Positions 1-5,555 of a stretch of DNA of 8,113 nucleotides are shown here, piece by piece (within the stretch, counting starts at the first letter, position 1; the number at the start of each line of letters is the position of its first letter). Origin of the DNA: Anaerolineae bacterium (GTDB lineage: Bacteria; Chloroflexota; Anaerolineae; J102); contig JALXAF010000088.1 of the NCBI GenBank assembly GCA_026992375.1, positions 1 through 8,113 on the forward strand, given 5' to 3'. Below the pieces are notes generated by a model. That model did not search any database, had not been told where the DNA came from, and was given only the letters and a program-made list of their open reading frames with translations. The position numbers and the translations under genes were made by a program.

Positions 1-15
1 TGAGACTGCTCGACT

Positions 16-94
16 GGTCAGGATGCTCTTGCAGACGAGAGTCTGCTATGCGTGCTCGCAGCAACAGGTATCGGCGCCTCAGAGCATCCTGGTC
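16..94. other. Potential cloverleaf-shaped structured element
   Basis: Bases 20-29 (AGGATGCTCT) and 81-90 (AGAGCATCCT) form a perfect 10-bp stem, which can extend outward by four more pairs including two G-T wobbles. Inside it sit three hairpins: GCAGAC-GAGA-GTCTGC at 31-46 with a GNRA-type tetraloop, TGCG-TGCT-CGCA at 49-60, and AGGT/GCCT at 66-79. Linkers are only 1, 2, 5 and 1 bases, so the whole folds as a compact four-way junction. It does not match tRNA (no T-arm or D-arm consensus), SRP RNA, RNase P RNA or tmRNA landmarks. It could be a non-coding RNA on either strand, a cruciform repeat or a mobile-element end. Which strand is transcribed, if any, is unknown. Confidence 0.4.
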
Positions 95-262
95 CGACTG
101 CTTTCCAGGTTCGCGACGCCAGGCGATTACCGACCTCTCGACCAGCCGTCAACATACATTATAGCTATTCCAAGATGAAACGTAACCTCCTCTGAGCGAC
201 AACGCACTCATTTTCGTCGGTATCGGCGCGGGCGTGCCCGCCGTCGGACTGTTCCGTAAATA

Positions 263-361
263 GAACGCTGATGACGCAGAAAAAGCTGATCTACGCAGAT
301 AAAAACAGATAAAATCAAAACAATCTGCGAAAATCTGTGAGCATCAGATGTTTCTGCGTTC
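263..361. repeat. Long imperfect palindromic CGCAGAT-type repeat
   Basis: The outer arms GAACGC (263-268) and GCGTTC (356-361), ACGCAGAAA (274-282) and TTTCTGCGT (351-359), CTGAT (286-290) and ATCAG (343-347), and CGCAGAT (294-300) and ATCTGCG (323-329) give a nested set of inverted repeats around an AT-rich centre. The motif CGCAGA recurs within it. From general knowledge, intergenic palindromes built on 'atctgcg...' are dispersed in many copies in some environmental bacterial genomes, Chloroflexota among them. That this is such a dispersed copy is inference from one copy. Confidence 0.6.
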
Positions 362-532
362 CATTTTCGTTCGTTATGTGGTGAGCAATCGCTTGTGGTG
401 ACTGTTCCTTGTTGAGAGATGAATTCCCGAATTCTACACTGATCCGATCTCCTCACCAAGTATCCTGACACGCCTCGGAGGAGCCCCTCTCTCCCAGAAA
501 ACCCCTTGAGCCCGCGTCTCGTGCAAAGAAAA

Positions 533-555
533 AGGGGCGCAACGACTGCGCCCCT
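533..555 (-). terminator. Intrinsic terminator of the oxoamine synthase gene
   Basis: AGGGGCGCA (533-541) and TGCGCCCCT (547-555) form a perfect 9-bp GC-rich stem with a 5-base loop, 23 bases past the minus-strand stop codon at 578-580. Read on the minus strand the stem is followed by TTTTCTTTG, a good U-tract. On the plus strand a weaker T-run (CGATTTTTC) follows, so some bidirectional activity is possible. Confidence 0.85.
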
Positions 556-577
556 CGATTTTTCGGGGGTTGTTGGG

Positions 578-1795
578 TTAGATGACTCCCGCAAATTTGC
601 CTGCGGCCTCGAACACATCCAGTGCGAAGTCGATGTCTTCGATGGTGTGGGCCGCCGTAACGTTGGCGCGCAAACGGCTCTTGCCCGGGGGCACCGCGGG
701 CGGCAGCACGGGCAAAACGAAGACGCCGTTCTCCTGACAGTATTTGGTCATCATCAGCGCTTTGTCGTCGCTGTAAGTCATAATGGGGACGATGGGGGTG
801 ACGCTGACGCCGGTGTCAAAGCCGCGTTCCTGCAATCCGCCGATGAAGTGCTTGACATTGCGGTCGAGGATTCGATTGCGCTCCACGCCCTCCCGTTCGA
901 TGACCTCGAAGCCCGCCTTGCAGGCGGCGACAACTGCGGGAGGCAGCGCTGCCGAGAAGATGAACGCCCGAGCTGTGTGTTTGAGGAATGTGATCATCTC
1001 TTCATCGGCTGCGATGTAGCCGCCCACGCCCGGGATCGTCTTGCTCAGCGTGCCCATCTTGATGTCGATGGAGCCAGGCATATCGAAATACTCCTCGATG
1101 CCGTGCCCTGTCTTGCCCAGCACGCCCAGGCTGTGGGCTTCGTCGATCATCAGGCGGGCGTTGTATTTGTGGCAGAGCTCCAGGGCCTCGGGCAGGGGGA
1201 AGATGTCGCCATCCATGCTGAAGACCGCGTCCGCCACCACTAGTTTGCCCGCGCCCTCGGGGGCCTGTTGCAGCCGACGCTCCAGGTCCTTCATGTCGTT
1301 GTGTCGGAAGCGCACGAAGTGGCCCCTGGCCAATGAGCAGCCGTCCACGATGCTGGCGTGATTCCATTTATCTGAGATCACCCAATCGCCTTTGCCGACG
1401 ATGGTCGAAATAGTCGCCAGATTGGTGACATAGCCGCTGGAAAAGACGATCGCGTCATCCCGGCCATGAAAACGGGCGATGGTTTGCTCCAGATCCAGGT
1501 GAATATCCAGGGTGCCGCCCAGCAAACGCACGCCGTGGGTTCCAGTGCCGTAGCGCTCGATGGCGTCTTTCGCCGCCTGATCGATGTAGGGGTGCCGCAG
1601 AAGGCCCAGATAGCTGTATGTGGCGAACATCAGCTTTCTGCCATCCTCCGTCATCACCCAGGCTCCATCGATCTCGCTGATGGACTGCTGATAATAATAG
1701 GCTCGTTTGGTCTTTGCGTCATCGACCCGGCCAATAATCTCGTCAATGCGCCACTGAATGCCATCTCGTTGTTTGGTTGGGGGTTGTTGTAACAT
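578..1795 (-). CDS. PLP-dependent alpha-oxoamine synthase family enzyme (BioF/Kbl/SPT type)
   Basis: This 405-residue protein is a fold-type I PLP enzyme of the alpha-oxoamine synthase family, which condenses an amino acid with an acyl-CoA with loss of CO2 (glycine C-acetyltransferase, 8-amino-7-oxononanoate synthase, serine palmitoyltransferase). Visible landmarks are SYLGL at 61-65, GTGTHGVRLLGGT at 83-95, the PLP-stacking histidine in NHAS (H146), the IDEAHS motif (D218, H221) and the Schiff-base lysine in GTLSKTIPGVGGY (K252), with R374/R376 near the C-terminus. Length is normal for the family. The start has an AAAGGAG ribosome binding site 7 bases upstream. It lies 87 bp after an HTH gene on the same strand and is probably cotranscribed; a terminator follows. 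No biotin or threonine-catabolism partner is nearby, so the substrate is undecided. The TLSKT active-site sequence differs from the usual TFSKA of BioF/Kbl. Confidence 0.93.
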   Translation of the reverse strand: MLQQPPTKQRDGIQWRIDEIIGRVDDAKTKRAYYYQQSISEIDGAWVMTEDGRKLMFATYSYLGLLRHPYIDQAAKDAIERYGTGTHGVRLLGGTLDIHLDLEQTIARFHGRDDAIVFSSGYVTNLATISTIVGKGDWVISDKWNHASIVDGCSLARGHFVRFRHNDMKDLERRLQQAPEGAGKLVVADAVFSMDGDIFPLPEALELCHKYNARLMIDEAHSLGVLGKTGHGIEEYFDMPGSIDIKMGTLSKTIPGVGGYIAADEEMITFLKHTARAFIFSAALPPAVVAACKAGFEVIEREGVERNRILDRNVKHFIGGLQERGFDTGVSVTPIVPIMTYSDDKALMMTKYCQENGVFVLPVLPPAVPPGKSRLRANVTAAHTIEDIDFALDVFEAAGKFAGVI

Positions 1796-1882
1796 AAAAT
1801 TTCTCCTTTCGACAGGAAAGGTCTGTGCGGGCGATAGCCTGCAGAATGAATGACAGAATTGCGTGCCGTCTTGGGGATTGCC

Positions 1883-2389
1883 TCAGGGCGTTTCCTGAGG
1901 ATCGATAATCGTGGCGGATGTTCGTTTCTTCTTCCGCCAATCTTTGAGTTTTCGATAGGAATGCTTGCTTTTTCTCAACGCCAGTCTCACGCCCTCGCGA
2001 CTGATGCTTTCGACCCATCCTTCGACGGTGGCGACTTTGACGAGCATGTCCAGGGTCCATCCTGTGTCCGCCCAGCCGAAGTCCCTGGGTTCGCGTTCAC
2101 GCATGAGCGCAGCGAATTTGTCCCCCAGAGAGGGAGAGATGGTCTCCGGGCGTCCGGGCGAAGACCCGCGCGCCATGGCGTCCATACGCTGCTGGTTGAA
2201 AGCCTTGATGCGGGCCCGCACAGTTGCAGCCGATACGCCCAGCGTGTCCGCAATCTTGGGGACGCCGATGCCGCTGGCCGATAACAAAACGATTTGCGCC
2301 CAGCGGGCCTGAATTGCATCGCTGCCATTGGCGATCTGCTGTAGTTGAGATCGTTCCTCCGGAGATAATTCTTTGACATAGAGCGCCAT
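1883..2389 (-). CDS. HTH-only protein related to IS630-family transposase N-termini
   Basis: This 168-residue protein begins MALYVKELSPEER. Residues 36-66 form a helix-turn-helix of the Tc1/IS630 type (IADTLGVSAATVRARIKAF), and residues 98-148 resemble the winged-helix region that follows it in these transposases (DTGWTLDMLVK... SISREGVRLALRK). In full IS630 transposases a DDE nuclease domain comes next. Here the protein stops after a basic stretch (KLKDWRKKKRTS), and only 87 bp separate it from the next gene, so no DDE domain exists in any frame. No terminal inverted repeats are evident. It may be a truncated transposase or a domesticated DNA-binding regulator. The open frame extends upstream to 2731, but family similarity begins at 2389, where GGTGA lies 5 bases upstream and a promoter sits just before it. 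Codon use looks like that of its neighbours. Confidence 0.8.
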   Translation of the reverse strand: MALYVKELSPEERSQLQQIANGSDAIQARWAQIVLLSASGIGVPKIADTLGVSAATVRARIKAFNQQRMDAMARGSSPGRPETISPSLGDKFAALMREREPRDFGWADTGWTLDMLVKVATVEGWVESISREGVRLALRKSKHSYRKLKDWRKKKRTSATIIDPQETP

Positions 2390-2399
2390 AACGCTCACC

Positions 2400-2462
2400 A
2401 TTGTAATGGCTGGGGGTAAAAAATGCAAGTTCTTTTTTTGAAAGTAAAAGCTCTTTTTTTGA
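2400..2462 (-). promoter_or_regulatory. Promoter with phased A-tracts upstream of the HTH gene
   Basis: On the minus strand TTGCAT (2428-2423) and TACAAT (2405-2400) are separated by exactly 17 bp, each matching five of six consensus bases. Upstream lie two copies of TCAAAAAAAG (2462-2453 and 2441-2432) exactly 21 bp apart, with A-tracts at about -43 and -64 relative to the expected start. That is the place of an RNA polymerase alpha-subunit UP element. Transcription would start near 2393, only about 4 bases before the ATG at 2389. The assignment rests on consensus matching alone. Confidence 0.6.
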
Positions 2463-2510
2463 TTTATTGAAAAATCATCTCCTCTCCCCTTCTCTCCTTC
2501 CCTTCGATTA

Positions 2511-2538
2511 CTGACGCCCGCCTTCACTCTGGTATAAT
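2511..2538 (+). promoter_or_regulatory. Extended -10 promoter for the DUF951-MFS pair
   Basis: CTGACG (2511-2516), a 16-bp spacer and a perfect TATAAT (2533-2538) preceded by TGG (TG at 2530-2531) make a strong sigma70-type extended -10 promoter. Transcription would begin near 2545, about 68 bases before the DUF951 ATG. A 28-base all-pyrimidine tract (2478-2505) lies just upstream of the -35. Confidence 0.75.
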
Positions 2539-2612
2539 GCTCCCCTCGAAACATCAGCCTTCTTGAATTCTCTGTGCGACTTTCCCCACGTTTGACGCAC
2601 GTTGTTTCTGAT

Positions 2613-2849
2613 ATGAAATCCCTTGAAATCCATGTGGGCGATATCGTCCAATTCCGAAAACAGCATCCCTGTGGCGGCTGGACGTGGCGCGTGGTGCGCA
2701 CGGGCGCTGATATTGGCGTCGTATGCACCACCTGTCAGCGCAGAATCTTGTTGCCCCGAGATAAATTCCGCCGTTCGGTGAAAAAGATCGTGTCAGGGGC
2801 TTCGGATGTCAGCGCGGACGCAGAGACTCCGGGAATGTCTTCCTCATAA
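2613..2849 (+). CDS. DUF951 family protein
   Basis: This small protein of 78 residues shows the DUF951 pattern: GDIVQFRKQHPCGGWTW (9-25), a central RTGADIGVVC, and a CxxC with ILLPR (C38, C41, ILLPRDKF). C20, C38 and C41, perhaps with H18, could bind a metal; that is inference. Members occur widely in Firmicutes and Chloroflexota, typically as single-domain proteins of about 60-70 residues; their function is not known to me. The C-terminal 20 residues (SGASDVSADAETPGMSSS) are a low-complexity extension beyond the family core. ATG at 2613 is preferred over the in-frame GTG at 2574 because family similarity begins there; neither has a clear ribosome binding site. The MFS gene starts 9 bases after the stop, indicating one operon. 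Confidence 0.85.
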   Translation: MKSLEIHVGDIVQFRKQHPCGGWTWRVVRTGADIGVVCTTCQRRILLPRDKFRRSVKKIVSGASDVSADAETPGMSSS

Positions 2850-2858
2850 CATCTGTCC

Positions 2859-4166
2859 ATGTCGTCCACTTTTTCTGAATTCAAGCCAGTTCTAAACATC
2901 CCTGCATTTCGGCGGTTGTGGGTGGCCCAGTTGCTCTCCCTCACCGCCCAGAACGGGATTCACTTCGTTCAACTGGTTTTGATCGAGCGATTGACGGGGC
3001 ACAGCTTGCAGATCGGGCTGATGATCGCCGCATTCAGTCTGCCGCCTGTTATTTTCTCCTTCGTTGCGGGGGCGGTGGTGGATCGAATTCCCAAAAAGTG
3101 GATTATTATCTTCGCCAACTTCTTTCGGGCGATTCTGGCGCTCAGCTATATTTTCACCCTGCGCTGGTTTGCTGATTCTTCGCTGTTTTTGCTGCTCCTC
3201 GTTTACACCATCACCTTTTTGGGCTCTTCTGTGGGGGCGTTCTACAATCCCGCAGTTCTGGCGAAGCTGCCGTTGTTGGTGGAGGAAGATCAGCTCATTG
3301 TCGCCAACTCCCTGTTCAATCTCACCATCGCACTGGCCCAACTGACGGGGCTGCTGATTATCGCCCCCGCCGCGGTGAAGCTTCTGGGCATCCCGGGAGC
3401 GTTTGGGTTGATGGGGACGTTCTATCTGATTGCATTCTTCCTTGTGATGCGGCTTCCGCGCGATGTAGGGAGAAAAGTGGACCGGGGCATGGCGTCGGCG
3501 AGCAGATTGTGGGGGGAGCTGCGCGAAGGCTGGGGATTCGTTATTCGCAATCGGCCCGTTTATCTCTCTGTCATTCAACTGACGTTGGTGGCCTCGTTGA
3601 TGATGATTCTGGCGATGATCGCGCCGGGCTTTAGCGCCCGCGTGCTGGGGCTCGCTCCCGAGGATGCGGTTGTCGTCTTCGCTCCTGCTGGCGTGGGGAT
3701 GGTTATCGCCATCGTTGCGCTGGGGCGTTGGGGCAAAACCTTGCCCACGCAATGGACGCAATCGGCCATGTTGATTATCACCGCCATTTCCTTCGGCCTA
3801 CTGGCGATGATTAGCTATGATTACACGGCGCTGCACCTGCCCGAGGTTCAGGTCTCGAAAAACGTTACGGGCACCACGCTCCTGGTGGCGCTGACGGTTA
3901 TTCCCCTGGGGTTCGGGCTTTACATCATCAACACCGTGGCCCAGACCACCTTGCAGCGCATGACGCCCGAGGCTCTGCGCGGGCGCGTCTTCACCGTTCA
4001 GTTTATGATGGCCTCACTGGTGGGCCTGGCGCCACTGTTGCTCGCGGCCACCCTGGCGGATATCATCGGCATCCCTGCGATGCTGTTCTGGATATCTGTG
4101 GGATGTCTGTTGGTGGGCGCTTTTAGCATTTACGACGCTTTTCGTCATCGCATGGAACAGGCGTAA
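2859..4166 (+). CDS. MFS transporter, 12 TM, MFS_3/EntS-like exporter
   Basis: This 435-residue protein has about twelve hydrophobic segments in two blocks of six, separated by a basic loop near residues 200-225. The N-terminus PAFRRLWVAQLLS is typical of the MFS_3/EntS and macrolide-efflux group. The loop after the second segment holds a motif-A relative, GAVVDRIPKK (71-80), and the second half has EALRGRVFTVQF before segment 11. These proteins act as proton-driven exporters in the cytoplasmic membrane; the substrate cannot be told from sequence. The start is 9 bases after the DUF951 stop with only weak ribosome-binding complementarity, suggesting translational coupling. A terminator begins 1 base after the stop codon. 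No resistance, siderophore or biosynthesis gene is adjacent. Confidence 0.93.
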   Translation: MSSTFSEFKPVLNIPAFRRLWVAQLLSLTAQNGIHFVQLVLIERLTGHSLQIGLMIAAFSLPPVIFSFVAGAVVDRIPKKWIIIFANFFRAILALSYIFTLRWFADSSLFLLLLVYTITFLGSSVGAFYNPAVLAKLPLLVEEDQLIVANSLFNLTIALAQLTGLLIIAPAAVKLLGIPGAFGLMGTFYLIAFFLVMRLPRDVGRKVDRGMASASRLWGELREGWGFVIRNRPVYLSVIQLTLVASLMMILAMIAPGFSARVLGLAPEDAVVVFAPAGVGMVIAIVALGRWGKTLPTQWTQSAMLIITAISFGLLAMISYDYTALHLPEVQVSKNVTGTTLLVALTVIPLGFGLYIINTVAQTTLQRMTPEALRGRVFTVQFMMASLVGLAPLLLAATLADIIGIPAMLFWISVGCLLVGAFSIYDAFRHRMEQA

Positions 4167-4167
4167 A

Positions 4168-4201
4168 AAAGGCGACGCAGCGTTACTTCTGCGTCGCCTT
4201 T
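4168..4201. terminator. Bidirectional intrinsic terminator
   Basis: AAAGGCGACGCAG (4168-4180) and CTGCGTCGCCTTT (4189-4201) form a perfect 13-bp stem with an 8-base loop. Read on the minus strand it ends in a run of six T (from 4170 downward), a strong terminator for the hsp20 pair. Read on the plus strand it ends in TTT only, directly after the MFS stop codon. It serves two convergent transcription units. Confidence 0.92.
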
Positions 4202-4223
4202 CCGTCAACTTGGGATCAACTTG

Positions 4224-4760
4224 TCACCCCTTCTTCACCTTTACCTTGCCCTCTTTCTTCCCCAGTTTGGGAAGCTTCAACTTGGGAACAGAGACTTTGA
4301 TGCGGTTGGTGATGGACTTTTCGGAGGAAATCTTGGGGAAGGTGATGCGAAGAACGCCGTTTTCCAGCGTCGCTTCAGCCTCGTCCACCTTGACCTCGAC
4401 GGGAAGAGGCGTAGTGCGCTGGAAAACTTGCAGACTGCGTTCATGCACCAGCCATGATTCGCCTTCCTCCTTGCGCTCCTCTTGATGCCTAGCCCTGATG
4501 CTGAGGATGCCATTGTGCTCTTCGATCTCGATCTCATCATCCCGGAAGCCGGGCAGCGTCGCTTCGACGACCAGTGCGTCATCTGTTTCATACATATCCA
4601 AAGGCAGGTTACCGAAGCTGCTGATGGCGTTGGGGGAGAGCGTCGTCATATCTGTCGTCAGCGACGCAGATTCGATAGGAGCAAAAAAATTTTGCAGCAA
4701 GGCCTCCTCAGAGGGGCGAAGGACATCATGAACAGGATCGTAAACCATCAATCGGGTCAT
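4224..4760 (-). CDS. hsp20: Hsp20 small heat-shock protein with lysine-rich tail
   Basis: This 178-residue protein is an Hsp20/alpha-crystallin chaperone, an ATP-independent holdase that binds unfolding proteins in the cytoplasm. The alpha-crystallin domain spans about residues 50-145 (LPLDMYETDDALVVEATLPGF at its start) and includes the family hallmark A-x-x-x-NGVL (130-137). An I-x-V motif (I154-V156) stands where the IxI oligomerisation motif normally ends the protein. After it comes an unusual tail, 157-178, with nine lysines in the last 19 residues. The start at 4760 has AAAGGAGG 6 bases upstream. The same frame runs open to 4850 but is unlikely to be used. It is the second gene of a two-gene unit, 96 bp after the first hsp20 stop, and a terminator follows. 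Confidence 0.93.
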   Translation of the reverse strand: MTRLMVYDPVHDVLRPSEEALLQNFFAPIESASLTTDMTTLSPNAISSFGNLPLDMYETDDALVVEATLPGFRDDEIEIEEHNGILSIRARHQEERKEEGESWLVHERSLQVFQRTTPLPVEVKVDEAEATLENGVLRITFPKISSEKSITNRIKVSVPKLKLPKLGKKEGKVKVKKG

Positions 4761-4761
4761 G

Positions 4762-4795
4762 GTTCGCCTCCTTTTACTCTGAGATTTTCGCGAAC
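4762..4795 (-). promoter_or_regulatory. Possible thermosensor-like hairpin around the second hsp20 ribosome binding site
   Basis: On the minus-strand transcript GUUCGC (4795-4790) can pair with GCGAAC (4767-4762) just before the ATG at 4760. The loop contains the ribosome binding site AAAGGAGG, whose GAG can pair with an upstream CUC. The stem is short, as expected for a temperature-sensitive switch, and small heat-shock genes are the classic targets of RNA thermometers (ROSE, fourU). It matches neither motif by sequence, so the role is inference. Confidence 0.3.
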
Positions 4796-4802
4796 GACGC
4801 GC

Positions 4803-4845
4803 GCCCACTGAGGAGTGCGCCTCCCCAGTGGGCCCGACCGCGGTC
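4803..4845 (-). other. Intercistronic hairpin and palindrome between the hsp20 genes
   Basis: GCCCACTG (4803-4810) and CAGTGGGC (4826-4833) form an 8-bp stem that continues, after one mismatch, with GGAG/CTCC to a TGCGC loop. A perfect 10-bp palindrome GACCGCGGTC lies beside it (4836-4845), directly after the first hsp20 stop. Neither is followed by a U-tract on the minus strand, so they are more likely mRNA-stabilising or processing structures than terminators. Confidence 0.6.
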
Positions 4846-4856
4846 AGCATTTGATC

Positions 4857-5306
4857 TTAGCTGACCTTTTTGATGGAGATGTGTTTGGGCTTCACCTCTT
4901 CGGCTTTGGGGATGTGCAAAGTCAGCACCCCGTTTTCATACACCGCTTCCACCTTATCGGCGTTCACCGGAACCGGCAGTGAAATGCTGCGCTGGAACAT
5001 GCCAAAGCGGCGCTCGCGCAGATGATAGCGTACATCTTCATCATCCTCCACCTTGATCTCGCCCTTGATGGTCAGGACATTGTCGGTCAGGCTGATGTCC
5101 AGCTCATCGGGGTTGATGCCGGGGAGGGAGGCCTTGACGATGAACTCGTCTTCGGTCTCGATGACATCCAGCGGCAGCATCCAGGCGGTGGCGGATTGCC
5201 GCCACAGAGGCAGGGTGGAAGCCAGTTCGGACTCGAAGAGGCGATCTACTGCATTCTGCAGTTGCATCATCTCGCGAATGGGATCCCAGCGTACCAGGGT
5301 GGTCAT
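4857..5306 (-). CDS. hsp20: Hsp20 family small heat-shock protein, canonical
   Basis: This 149-residue protein is a textbook bacterial Hsp20 holdase chaperone. It starts MTTLVRWDPIREMMQLQNAVDRLF, the usual N-terminal pattern, followed by the alpha-crystallin domain (about 42-135) with PLDVIETEDEFIVKASLPG and the A-x-x-x-NGVL signature (121-128). It ends PKAEEVKPKHISI with the IxI motif (143-145). AGGAGGT lies 6 bases before the ATG. It is the first gene of the hsp20 pair; its 5' region is shared with a divergent MerR-type gene and holds a 9-bp inverted repeat. No CIRCE or HAIR element is visible. Its paralogue downstream is quite divergent, so the two likely form functionally distinct or hetero-oligomeric chaperones. 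Confidence 0.96.
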   Translation of the reverse strand: MTTLVRWDPIREMMQLQNAVDRLFESELASTLPLWRQSATAWMLPLDVIETEDEFIVKASLPGINPDELDISLTDNVLTIKGEIKVEDDEDVRYHLRERRFGMFQRSISLPVPVNADKVEAVYENGVLTLHIPKAEEVKPKHISIKKVS

Positions 5307-5555
5307 CTTTCTACCTCCTGTCTAGGGATTTGAGATGTGAAACTGAGAAAGCAATGTGTGGAACTTGTCGTTCATCTCAAAAATAATACAGGAACGTTAG
5401 CAAATCATAAGCGAATAGTTAGATTGGAATTAGAAATTGGGCGTCGTTGCGATTTTGGGATGGAGGTGATAAACTCTATCCCATCGCTAGAATCGTCGAA
5501 TTCAGGTCGTTGCGGTCATGCTTGGCGCCTGATTTTCTCTTGTTAGAGGTTGTCG
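5307..5555. promoter_or_regulatory. Shared regulatory region of hsp20 pair and MerR-type gene
   Basis: This region is clearly more AT-rich than its flanks. A perfect 9-bp inverted repeat, TTTGAGATG (5329-5337) and CATCTCAAA (5373-5381), lies in front of hsp20. A minus-strand TATTAT (5388-5383) could be the -10 box, which would put the start site inside the distal arm; the -35 (CTTATG or TTATGA) is weak. A 10-bp hairpin with one G-T pair (5456-5465 and 5474-5483, loop GTGATAAA) lies nearer the plus-strand gene, between two copies of GTCGTTGCG (5443-5451 and 5506-5514). A 69-codon open frame at 5337-5546 has no ribosome binding site or family resemblance and is not called. Confidence 0.5.

Larger units (their letters stand above)
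1..577. other. Gene-poor region with structured and repetitive DNA
   Basis: No reading frame here resembles a known protein. One plus-strand frame is open from base 2 to a TGA at 176-178 (58 codons), so the tail of a gene entering from the left cannot be excluded, but its translation looks like no family I recognise. The region holds a potential cloverleaf fold (16-94), an 11-bp direct repeat GGTATCGGCGC (67-77 and 219-229), a GCGGGC/GCCCGC palindrome (228-241), a long imperfect palindrome (263-361), an 8-bp direct repeat TGTGGTGA (377-384 and 394-401) and the terminator of the downstream minus-strand gene (533-555). A minus-strand TATAAT lies at 158-163 without a recognisable -35. Confidence 0.6.

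Noticed and set aside
105..123. Possible tRNA T-arm (GGTTCGCGACGCC)
   Set aside because: The loop lacks the conserved A58, the flanking bases do not form a 5-bp stem, and no acceptor or anticodon arm fits.
2..178. Plus-strand frame open from the left edge, 58 codons ending TGA
   Set aside because: It has no recognisable family pattern and overlaps the structured element; an open run of this length is expected by chance in GC-rich DNA. A gene tail cannot be fully excluded.
208..618. 136-codon minus-strand frame
   Set aside because: It runs through the palindromic repeat and the terminator and overlaps the end of the oxoamine synthase gene; its translation is basic and low in family features.
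506..1243. 245-codon plus-strand frame antisense to the oxoamine synthase
   Set aside because: It is a shadow of a clearly conserved gene on the other strand, starts inside a terminator and has no ribosome binding site.
2892..3761. 289-codon minus-strand frame antisense to the MFS gene
   Set aside because: Its composition (rich in Gln, Arg, His) is the usual antisense image of membrane segments; the MFS protein is unmistakable.
5337..5546. 69-codon plus-strand frame before the MerR-type gene
   Set aside because: No ribosome binding site and no family similarity; it spans the hsp20 control region and the hairpin. A leader peptide from an inner ATG at 5461 was considered but has no support.
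5307..5555. CIRCE or HAIR heat-shock operators
   Set aside because: Neither TTAGCACTC-N9-GAGTGCTAA nor CTTGAGT-N7-ACTCAAG is present; the inverted repeat seen has other arms and a 35-base spacer.
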